Source: Whitmania pigra (Eukaryota > Annelida > Clitellata > Hirudinida > Haemopidae). From it: 64,000 bases of DNA. Location of the stretch: positions 186,001-250,000 of the forward strand of contig JAJTWR010000437.1 of assembly GCA_021613335.1 (NCBI GenBank). The letters are read 5' to 3'. The notes beneath the pieces were generated by a model that was not told where the DNA came from, made no database searches, and saw only the letters and a program-made list of their open reading frames with translations. This document shows, piece after piece, positions 11,701-23,700 of the stretch. A program made the translations under genes and the position numbers. Numbering within the stretch: the stretch's first letter is position 1; each line of letters opens with the position of its first letter.

Positions 11701-14700
11701 TAAGTAATATCTCATAAGAAGAAAAACAACGTATACTGAATTTGAGCAAAATAGTTGTATATGCTAAATATAAATAACATAAAAAGCAAGAAAAAAAGAA
11801 AATGAAGATTATTATAACAAATTTAAACACAAGCAGTACACACAAATTAAGTTCTTCAGTGTCTGTAAATTAAAATTTACAAACAAAAAAATAATAGCTA
11901 AAATTCAAAATTGTAGAATTCAAATGTAATTTGACTTGTTTGCTGCTATTTCTCAGATATGATATTGTCAAAACGTGGTGTTTTGTTAAATATACAGGCA
12001 GACATGCGGATCGCATGTGATTAGAGATGTGAGCGTGAAATATTTCAATTGTTTTATTTCAAAATGTTTTGTTCTTTTTGAAATATTTCAACACAAAAAA
12101 AAAACCCCAAAAAAACATAAAAAACAAAACAAAAAATTTATAACTTTAAAAATGAAGTTTTGATGTTCTAAAGAAACCACCCTTGTCCTGAAATAATTAT
12201 TTTTTAAGTTTCCCGATGCCTAGCTATATAATTTACAATTGTGCCCTGTGGTATAAGCACTTTTTGTGGCTTCGAAAAACTGTTCAGGCAAAAGGCCTTC
12301 CATTCCCGATAAAATTTTGAATGCCTCGATGAGGTCCCCTCTATTTCTTCTCTTTTCCAGAGTTGTTAATTTACATCTACTTAATCTTTCCTCGTAACTC
12401 AGCTTTCCAAAACCTTCTATCATCCTGGTTGCCCTTTTTTGTACTCTTTCCAACACTTCTACATCCTTTCTCAAATGAAGGTTCCACACTTGCACACAGT
12501 ACTCAAGGTGTGGCCTTACTAATGCCTTCTACAATCTCAGTATTACATACTTGTCCCTACTCACTAATGTTCTCTTTATCATTCCAAGTACTCTGTTTGC
12601 TATTTTAGCAACTTCCATGCACTGTTGAGATGCTTTTCCATTGTTCTGCATTATTACCCCCAGATCCCTTTCATGATTAGACTGCTCCAGAATGCTTCCT
12701 CCAAATACATGTTCAACTTTCGTGTTTTTGCATCCCATATGCATAATGGAGCATTTGCTTACTTTGAAAGCATCTGCCAATCTTCTGCTTATTTGAATAA
12801 CTTGTTAAAGTCTTCTTTAAGTATATCTAGTGTTTCAGTGCATATTCATTTATCCAAAATGATAAACGGAACCAACTCACCACAAACAGGGCTACAAAAC
12901 TGGTTTTTATCCCCCTAAACTTAAAGCTGTAAGCTTCTTCAGAAGGTAATTACAACTCTGAAGCAGAAGACTATTTGGTGAAATGGACTCAGAACTTGAT
13001 TTAAATTAGCACTGTTGCTAGTTTTGTATTATTTTTTTACTTATGTTGCAATAAACTTGTTTAACTAATCATGAACCATCACTTTTTAACAAATTTAAAA
13101 AAAAACAAAAAACCATAAAAAACAATAAAAAACCATAAAAAACTCATAAAAAACTCGGACCAAAAAAAACATGTTTTTTTTACATCTCTACATGTGATTT
13201 CAAGATTTTGTCTTTATTGGTAAAAGAGAACTAAATCCAAACTCGCATAAGTATTGCCTGAACTATTAAGTTTTTGCTGCAAAAATAATTAAATCTAAAA
13301 TTATTTAGTGATCTAATTAAATCTAAAATTAATTATTTTTACGGTTATATTCGCTATCTTTTTTTCTACGAAGTTGTGATAACATTATAGGACAAAACAG
13401 ACACACAAAATAAGCCCACAAAAAGTCCTGTGGACAAACAATCTCAGAATGCAACACAACCTGAATACTTGCTTAAAAAACTTACTCAAAAGTTTTCTTG
13501 TTTGCGGACCCCGGATCATTTCAGTATGTTATCGCAAATGGGATGAAGACACTTAGTGCCTTTTCATAAAGTCTTGGAAACATATTCCTTTGAATACCAA
13601 TAATCTTCCAAAGTCTTGTTTTCAAATTATATTTCAAGAGCACTGTCAGTGTCCTGACTATATTTAATTATTTTATTTATTTATTTATTGCGTTTTACTT
13701 TATGTCGCAGAGGTGTGATGAACATGATGCGGCGTTTTTGTAGTTTGCCTGGGACAACACAATTTAATGATTGTATGCGCGTTAAGCATCTTTTGCATGC
13801 CTTTGGTGCATGTGTATCTAAGGCGACAGGCAGACGACAGTGCAGCATTTAGCCTGGCGAAGCTCAGAGATAGTTTTGGTGACAGAAAGAGAGTGTGTGA
13901 GGCGTCGCGAGCGAGAGTGGCAGACGAGTTTTATGAGCGACTATTATAGAGATACAAAACGTACATGTTTGTATTTAGTTGTTTGCGGCTGCTTTCTTTT
14001 GCAAATGCAAAACGTCGATGATTTTGAATATATTCGCTTTGTAAATATTAGAATCTTGTTTTGTCGCTTCCATTTCACTCTGCTCGTTACGACATATCTC
14101 TATAGTAGGAAAAAAGAACTTTACAATACTCCTCTAAGGTCTTGTTTTCAAATTAAATTTAAAGAACACGATTTATCCACAGTTTAATAAGATCTTTGTA
14201 AAGTTCTCTGCTATATCTATGTTGCACTAAAAAAAAATGTTGCACTATTTGCCTGTCGCCTTATATACGCACGCACAAGGTCTTACTGCGCGTCCAATCA
14301 TTGAATCGCATGGTCCAAGGCAGACGACAAAAACCCCGCATCACGTTCATCACACCTCCGCGACATACAATAAAACGCAATAATTAAATAAATTAAAAAA
14401 CATATTTAAATATAGTCAGGACACTGACAATCTTCCTTCAGCTTTTCATTATCTGACATATTATCCAAATTTTAAGAATATGGATTCATGATCCATTCTT
14501 CTGAAACTTTCAATTCTCCATCGGCAAAATTAATTGGATAACTTAAGAAAAGTCGTCTTTTTCCATGATGGTTAAGTTTCGCATCCGCTGAAATTCTATC
14601 TCGCACTCCGGTTGGTAACCCCTGTATTATATAATTTGTTATAACGATATTGTAACATTATTTTACATATTATAGTTAAAGTGTCATTATCCTATATGAC

Positions 14701-17700
14701 TCTAGCAGATGTCACTAAACGAAATATTTAGGTGACAATTTCGAACAAAATCATAGATTTGAATTGTTCATTTGCTATCTTCCCAATGATTGCAAATAAT
14801 GAGCAAGAAATATTCCCAAGCAGTTTCCAGAAGCTCATTTCGACTTGATTCTCAAACCAGCGACAAGTCTTTTGAACTTCCGGAGGTCCACGTGACTATC
14901 GACTCCTATGACGACAATGTAGTTGTGAGTTTGTTGACGTTTCAGATCACTTTTTTTGCTTACACTGAGAAGTCCAGTTATGTAATATAATTAAAGTTGA
15001 TATTAAATTAAAAGTAGATTACCAAATTATAATTACATAAATTAATCATAATTGTTTGATGGGTAAGTTAAATGGATGAATAGTTTGCATAAAACTTTGA
15101 ATTTTAATTAAACTATATAGAATGCAATGCTCACGATTTACTTAAGGAAAGAATCGAAGAAGATAAAGAAGAGATTTCTTCAAAATATCTTCTCACTTCG
15201 ACTAATCTTATCAGAAGAGCTTCTATTGCTTCCAGCATGGCAGAGCTGGGCTACCGAGGTTCAACAGACTTAAATGATATTATAAGATATTTTATATATT
15301 TAAGCCTTTTAAATTATTTGCGGCTATTAATTTTAAACGTTATTTCATCTTCATGTAATTGTCAACAGATACTGAGGCTTTAAAAGAATTTTTGGAAACT
15401 TGCACACAAGGAAGATGTAATATTACTCACGCAATATCAGCATAATTAAATCTCTCAATTTAAAAATTATGTTTATCTTTTAGTATCTTTTAAAGATAGC
15501 AACATTTCTTGTCCTGAAATGGTTCTAATCAAGATTGAAGATTTTCTATTTGGCTGGGAATACCCACCTTGGTGGAAAAAAATTTGTTATCCAATAGAAA
15601 AGTTTATCATGGATCCTTTTGTCGATTTGTTCATTACTATATGCATTATAGCAAACACAGCTCTCATGGCACTTGATCACGCGGATATATCAGAGAATAT
15701 GGAATATACGCTAAAGACTGGAAATTATGTCAGTAATATTTCAAGAAAACTGGATTTCATCATCACCATTTTATAAAATTTATTTAAAACTAAACTAGCT
15801 TATTAAATAATAATCACAATCTTTTCCATTTTATTTCAATGTAGATATTCACTGGCATATTCGCTTCAGAAGCACTTTTGAAAATTCTTGCCTTGGGCAT
15901 GCTAAATTACATTAAAAATCGATGGAATATTTTTGATTTAACCATTGTCATCCTCAGCTCAATAGAAGTAGTTCTAAGAAAAATTAAAAGTTTTTCGATA
16001 CTCAGGTCTTTTAGACTGGTAATCGTTTTTATTGGGCTTCACAAGATGTTAAATTCCTTCTCCAATGTTTCAAATGTAAAATTACTTTTTTTTTTATTTT
16101 AGTTGAGGATATTCAAACTTGCTAAGTCGTGGCCCACGTTAAATTTATTAATTGGAATCATAGGAAGAACTGTCGGAGCCTTGGGTAATCTGTGTCTAGT
16201 CCTGGCAATTATAATTTTCATTTTTGCGGTCATGGGAGTACAGGTAGAAACGTTGGCTTTAGCATTTGTGGTTAAATTGTCTCAAAACTATATTTCAGTT
16301 CTTTGGAAAAGATTACGAAAAGGCAAAGCATCAAAGTGAATCTGTTTCGCGATGGAATTTTGTTGATTTTTCCCATTCTTTTATGATAGTGTTTCGAGTT
16401 TTGTGTGGAGAATGGATAGAATCCATGTGGGATTGCATGAGATGGTCAACGAGCTCCATTTGTATTCCATTCTTTCTTCTCACCATGATCATTGGCAATT
16501 TAGTGGTAATTGTGATTCCATTAACTTGTTAACAGTCTTTCTGTAATTAACTATTGATTTTGCAGGTTCTCAATTTGTTTTTAGCTCTTCTCCTGAGTTC
16601 ATTTGGCAACAATTGTTTCAACCAGGAAGAAAAAATTAATGAAGTCACAAAACTGAAGGAGGCAGCGGAGAGAATGCACAGATTCTTTCTTTATTTATTG
16701 TTCAAATGCCGACTCTTTTTTCGATATCTTCTCACAGGAAACAGTAGAGGTGATTTTTTTAAGTATAAATTTTAATAATTCAATCTTTACCATTTAAATG
16801 AGGTTTGCTTAATTGAAGTTAACGAGGTTCAGAAAGTAACAAAAGGAGGTGTCCTTTCTCCAGTATACAGCAACCTCACCCAGGTTGCAACGGTGACATC
16901 CAACGGTTTGTGAATGAAATATAATATATTTGGGAATGGCGTTCATTCTAATATTTCAATAATCAAATTTCAGATAATGTTGATAGCCTTCAAAAAAGTC
17001 TGCAAAATGTAAATATTCAATATTGATTAATATTGAATTATTTTTAAATGATGAGTAACTTCAGACATGTTTTGAATTCAGTCCAGAAATCCTTCGCCGT
17101 CAACATTATCAGATACTTCGGATTCGGAAGATTCGTCAAATGAACTGACATCTATTTACGGTTCCCGAATAAAAGAGGTGACGGTTGTCCACGTCAACTT
17201 TCCTAACAACTGTTGCCCTAAAACTTCAAGATGTGGAGGTCATTTCTTTTTGGCCTTATAATTTTGTTTACATAACGCCTTGCAAATACTGTCATACCTT
17301 AGAAATCTATAAATCACTGAAGCTGTCTATTTCATTCGCTCTATAAACAATAAGAGTCAGAACAATTTTGTTTTAGATTTGTGGTCTGCCTCAATGAAAA
17401 CTAAATGTGGTCGCAGATGGTGGGCCTTTCGGTGTTACTGTAAAATACTTGTGGAGAGCAAGCTATTTGAAATGTTCACAATTTTTATCATTGTTGTTAG
17501 CAGTCTGTCTCTCGTAAGTAGGTATTTACTGTTTTAGCAAATCAATTAAACATAAACTTCTTTGTCGTTTTGCCAAGGCTATGGAAGACAAAAACATTGA
17601 TTCCAAACCGCATTTAAAATCAACTTTAAAGAACTTGGATAAGATTTTCACCGTCGCTTTCACCATGGAGTTACTTTTGAAGATGACTGCTCGAGGATTC

Positions 17701-20700
17701 ATTCATTTTTTTAAAGATCCATGGTGTTGGCTTGATTTCATTATTGTGGCTGTGGGTAAAATGACTGGCATTTTCATCTCCATATATATTAGAATTAAAA
17801 TTCTAGTAATTATTAATTACAAGGTGTCCCTTGTCGTGGAAGCGGGAGAAAATACTGACCTTTCGAATATGGTTGGGTTTAGAGCATTAAGAACATTAAG
17901 GGCCTTAAGACCTTTAAAAGCTGTTGCACGATGGGAAGGAATGAAAGTTTGTGAATTTTAACTTTGAATTTTAAAACATCGTGGCAGCTAAGCAATGTAC
18001 ACTCTACGTTTCCTACTGCAGGTAGTTGTGAATGCTTTGTTCCAAGCCATTCCGGCGATTTTTAACGTTCTCCTGGTTTGTCTTGTTTTCTGGTTAATAT
18101 TCAGCATAATCGGCGTTACCCTATTTGCTGGGAAGTTTAATTTTTGTACAAACGACTTTGGCACAACTCTACTAAACAGCTCAATCGTGGCCAATAAGAA
18201 TCAATGCGAAATATTTAACCTGACTTGGCACACACCTAAAGTTAACTTTGACAATGTTGCCGCTGGTTATTTAGCACTTTTTCAAGTTGTGAGTTATATT
18301 TATTTCTTAAATTATGACTTTATTTGTTTTACTTGTTAAAAAATTAAAATATGCTTCTTAAACAATGTAATCATAGGCCACTTTTAAAGGCTGGACGGAC
18401 ATCATGAAATATGCCACAGATGTTACTGAGGTTAGATAAAAGTAAATTTTCCTTTGATATTCTTTCTAAGAGTTAATTATTTTTCTAAAATCTAACTTTT
18501 TCTAATATTTCTAAATTTGAGTTTAAGTTTTGTATTTTATTAGTACACTTAGAAAATTTTGGTTGCAGAAGGATGAACAGCCAATAAAAGATAATGCCCC
18601 GTCAATGTATCTTTACTTTGTTACTTTCATTATTTTCGGATCATTTTTTACCCTGAACCTTTTCATTGGAGTGATCATCGATAACTTCAACGTCCAAAAA
18701 AGAAAGGTGAGTGTTCCCGGTAGCAGTTTTGATTCTATTAACTATAACTGAAAACGCTAATAAATTACTGAAACAAAATCAGTTAATTGTAACTGTAACT
18801 GATAGCGCCTTAAATAAATGTAACTGCAACTGGAAAGTAGTACTTGATTATCTAACAAATCAAATCAGTTAATAGAATTTTGCATATCAGCATGACTTCA
18901 TTATGTAAACAACTATTTTTCGCAGACTTTTATATCTTATGCTGTCGTTTTGTTAGTGCCGCTGGCACTCCTGCTGAATATTTGGACAGTTTTTTGTGCC
19001 CATGTGATGTTTAATAAGACCGGATGTAATAACTAAATATGTTTTATAACGTGTGTAGATTATATTAGTGTTGTGAAAATCTATTTAATAAACAGGGCTT
19101 GCTGTTTTCATTTTGCAACATGTATGAAGTATTAAACTAGGTATATGTATACAAAAGACTGAAAATCACTGTCCGTTTTATCCCTTCGGTAGGGTAAAAT
19201 GGGCTACTTATGAAATACTGTAGTGTCGCGATTAAGTTGTTAATATATATTAAGAAATATTGAAATATAAAGATTATATATCATATTACATATTCGTAAT
19301 AAGTGGTCTTCTGGACTCCAGGTCCAGAATATTTTGACTATAATAAGCAGTTCGACAAAGTTTGACTCTTTTCTGCTGAGTTCTACTTGTTTCTTCTTAG
19401 CTCTGTTCGACTTAGTTTCTACTTAGTTCTACTCCGTGTTTTTCAAACCAATTTTACTTACTTGGTTATGAGGTTCTTTAAACAAAATTTCTTAAAAACA
19501 CAAAGAAATAGTTGACATAACAAGCACACATAACAATATCAATGAAAAACAATGCAAAGTTTTAAAAATGTGAATGTTCTTATTCTAACTCTTAATTGAA
19601 GCAAGTGTTCATAATAGGTGATTTTGATAGCTGAAAACGAATGGTTCAACATCCTGAATATTCAGGTCACCAGGTAACCCATTTTATCCCCAAAAGGGTA
19701 CCACGGATTTAACTAGAATGTGTGGCATTTTTTAACATTTTGACATTGTAAAAGTTCGACTCGTATAGGGGAAGAGCCTAACACATTAACATGTGTTTAA
19801 TGTTAAAGTAAAAACTGCCTATAGGGACAGTTTAACATTGCAGCAAAAAAATGACCCTATGAGCGGCTTTGCCCTATATCAAGATAAATAAAGGACAATT
19901 TACCACATTTGTAAACAAAATTTAGGAAGAAAATACTCAGCTATTTCAATTTATTAAAAAAAGCTTTTAATATTTTGACCCTTTCTGTATTGTCTCTCAA
20001 CTTTGCCTCCCAGACCTTGTCCTGATAATCTTTGATAATTCAAATGATGTCTTCTGTAGAAGGTGTTGAACTGGCATGGAATAATAGATGTTTATTCCAG
20101 GCTTCTTGGTGAGAAATAATCGCTAACGTAAGGTTAGGCTCGACATCGCTTTTTCTGGTTCAGCTTTAATGACACAAGCATCATTGCATCAATGTCACAT
20201 GCAATCAGTGTTGTGCAGTATCGAATTACATATAATTCGTTACTGTAATTAATTACATTTTTGGTAATTTTTACTTGTAACAATTACAAAAAAAAATTGT
20301 ACTCTTACTTGTAACAAATTACTATTTTTGGTCATACTTTTAATTCGTTACCTTTTTGGCGCAAGACGTTACAAAGTAACATAAATAACATTTTAAATTA
20401 GTTTAATTTATTTAAAAAATTTAAATTCTAGATTGTTATTCTTTGGTTCGTTCGAGAACCTTCCCCTTCCCGATCATCGCTCTTTGTTATTGTGGTTATC
20501 GCCGGTCGTTTTTGTTTTAAATCGGAAATTGTTGATTAGTCATACCGAAGCTTTTTTAATATATAATATTATATACATATAATAATATAAGATTTAATAT
20601 ATCGTAGTATGGATTCATTTGAAGCCATTTTTAGTGTCGTTAGCGAAGATAAGAGGAACAAGGGTGAAGATAGTCCGTGGCCGTATTTGAACAAAATGTT

Positions 20701-23700
20701 CAGATTTCAATCAAAGGAAAATCATATGAGTATGCATGCCTACTCTGCCAACAGAAACAAAAACTACATGTTCAGCATATGAAGGTTCTTCATCTAACTT
20801 GAAGTAGCACGTGGAACGCATGCATCCAACAGAATTTAAGGAATATGGGATATCTGTTGCCAACGGTTGTCAAGCTTGATGAGAAACTGGTAGCCAAAAT
20901 AGCATCTTCTAATGCAGCAAAGATGGACGAGCTTTGAGCTCTCGTTCATCTGATGATGTCATCCGATCAGATGACATGAACATTATTACTGGAAGCGATA
21001 CCCTGAAGAAATTATTTATCCAGTTGAACACTCCTCTGTCAGCTAGTGCAGCTGTTGAACGTTTATTCAGCTCTTCTGGTATGACAAAGAACAGCTGAAG
21101 GACCATAATGAGTGACAAACTATTCGAGGACTTAGTTATATTAAAAATTAACAAAAAATTGTGATTGTAATGTAATAAATAATAAAAACACCAAAAGAAT
21201 GCATTAGTTCAAATGTTATTATTTAATGACTGTTAGTACTAGCAGTTAATACCAGTAATTGTTTTAACGATAAGAGAAACAATTTCTTTTAAATAATACG
21301 GAATGATGTATATCACAATAATGGCGGCATCAAAGTTACTTGTAATTTTTACTTAAAAGTAACTTGTAGACGCTGTAACTTTTAACTTTTACTTGAGTAA
21401 ATTTTTGAGACAATACTCTTACTTATACTTAAGTAGCTTTTTGAGGTATTACTTTTACTTGTAACTAGTTACCGAAATGAGGTAATTTTTACAACACTGT
21501 CTGTTGCTAACGATTGTCAAGCTTGATGAGAAACTGGTAGCCAAAATAGCATCTTCTAATGCAGCAAAGATGGACGAGCTTTGAGCTATCGTTCATCTGA
21601 TGCTGACAGTATTGAAGACAGTTTCTTCAATTGCACAAGGTCAACTGATATTCTGATGCAGTATCTTCGAGACCGATCAGATGACATGAACATTATTACT
21701 GGAAGCGATACCCTGAAGAAATTATTTATCCAGTTGACCACTCCTCTCCCAGCTAGTGCAGCTGTTGAACGTTTATTCAGCTCTTCTGGTATGACAAAGA
21801 ACAGCTGAAGGACCATAATGAGTGACAAACTATTCGAGGACTTAGTTATGTTAAAAATTAACAAAAATTTTGATTGTAATGTAATAAATAAAAAAAACAC
21901 CAAAAGAATGCATTAGTTCAAATGTTATTACTTAATGACTGTTAGTACTAGCAGTTAATACCAGTAATTGTTTTAACGATAAGAGAAACAATTTCTTTTA
22001 AATAATACGGAATGATGTATGATCACAATAATGGCGGCATCAAAGTTACTTGTAATTTTTACTTAAAAGTAACTTGTAGACGCTGTAACTTTTAACTTTT
22101 ACTTGAGTAAATTTTTGAGACAATACTCTTACTTATACTTAAGTAGCTTTTTGAGGTATTACTTTTACTTGTAACTAGTTACCAAAATGAGGTAATTTTT
22201 ACAACACTGCATGCAATTTCACACCCATCATCATCATTCCCAACCTGGTCCACACATAGTGGGCCTAGTGGCTGATTTGGTGGACTGCAGAAAAATTTAA
22301 AAAATAGGTGGGCGGTGTGTTATTATTACTATTTCTTAACAAGAAAAAATATCGAGCTTAGACTTACAAATTTACAGGTTTTTCGATTCTAATTGATTGT
22401 ATTTCATAATTTCCAAAAGTAACCAAGTTTAAAATGAGCAATAATAAGTTAACAAGCTTATTCGACTTTCGGAAAACTCGCCTTTCTATCTGGGATTATT
22501 CGCCATTCTACATGTTAATAATTAATGATTAACTAAAAGTATTCTCTAATTTTATAAACATATATGCATAGAAAGAAATAAAATACCCTGTTTTATTTAT
22601 TTTTATGTTTGTCATAATAAAATAGATTCTTAGTTACATTCTTAAGTTGTATCAAAACGCAGTCGAATAGACTTGAACAAACAGACACAAATTGTGTAAA
22701 TGGCGAATTCGATATAATATGGTCGATAATAGAGTTTAACTTTGGCCCTTTTAAAAATACAGTTTTTTTTACAAATTTTAACAAATGGCTACTAAAAATA
22801 AACAAGATACTGAAAGCGATGTCCAGCCAACAAAGAAACAAAAGCATTACTTACGCTAGTATAACGTGACAGATTTGCAGTATGGATTTGTACCTATCAC
22901 TGATAAATCAAAGCCGTTTTGTCTTGTGTGGAACATTTTGTTGTCAAATAAAACCATGAAACATTCGAGATTAAAAGAACATTTGCTAAAAAAGCATCCA
23001 GATAAGCCAATTAGACAATTTCAGCATTCCAGAAAATGAAAGAAAATTTTGAAAAGCGTATGACATTTCCAATGTTTGCTCAAAAAGCAAATTGTTATAT
23101 TAAAAAGTGTCTCATTGCATACAAAGTTTCTAAGTTAATAGCAAAGTGTAGTTAGGCTCAGACAATTGTGGAGTAGTTGATATTACCTGTGTCTGAAATA
23201 ATGTCAACTGTATTTAAAATGGATGCTAGTAAGTTAAAATCAGTTGCTCTTAGCAATAACGCTGTATTTCGCCGCATTGATGAAATGAGTGATGATATTG
23301 AGGCTCAAGTATGCCTAAAACTTCAAGAAACAAAGTTCATTATTCAGCTTGATGAATCCACTTTCCATGATAATCAGGCACTGCTGCTAGCTTATGTTCG
23401 GTTTATAAAGGACAACAAAGTCTGGAAAGAAATGTTGTTTTGTCATTCACTGGAAACATTTTGCCAAGGAGAAAATATCTTTTCAAGTCTCATTGCAAAT
23501 GACGGGAAAGGCCCAGTTCAAAGGAAGTTCCACAAAGAAAAGATGCGAACTTCGAAACAAAAAGAAGAAAAGATCAGACGACAAAAATATTTCGCCAAGC
23601 TTCAAACATTATTTAGGAAGAATGCTTCAGCTGCTGCCAGTGATGGGCAAATCAAATCGCGATTCCGATTTAAATCGCGATCTAGGCAAGGTTACGATTC

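Larger units (their letters stand above)
11626..14624. mobile_element. 2,999-bp hAT-type element containing two younger insertions
   Basis: Ends cagggattcccaacc (11626) and ggttggtaacccctg (14624) are inverted repeats and the flanks are a perfect 8-bp duplication tattatat (11618-11625 and 14625-14632). Inside lie another hAT-type element (12022-13190) and a long-inverted-repeat element (13644-14429). Without them the host element is about 1.0 kb and non-coding. The whole stack occupies one intron of the Nav I-II linker. Confidence 0.88.

Noticed and set aside
12363..12608. Plus-strand ORFs over the hAT-carried LINE fragment
   Set aside because: They are shadows of the minus-strand reverse-transcriptase frame.
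17581..17961. A single uninterrupted domain III exon
   Set aside because: The open frame reads through an in-frame 72-nt intron; alignment to other Nav channels fits only with the middle removed.
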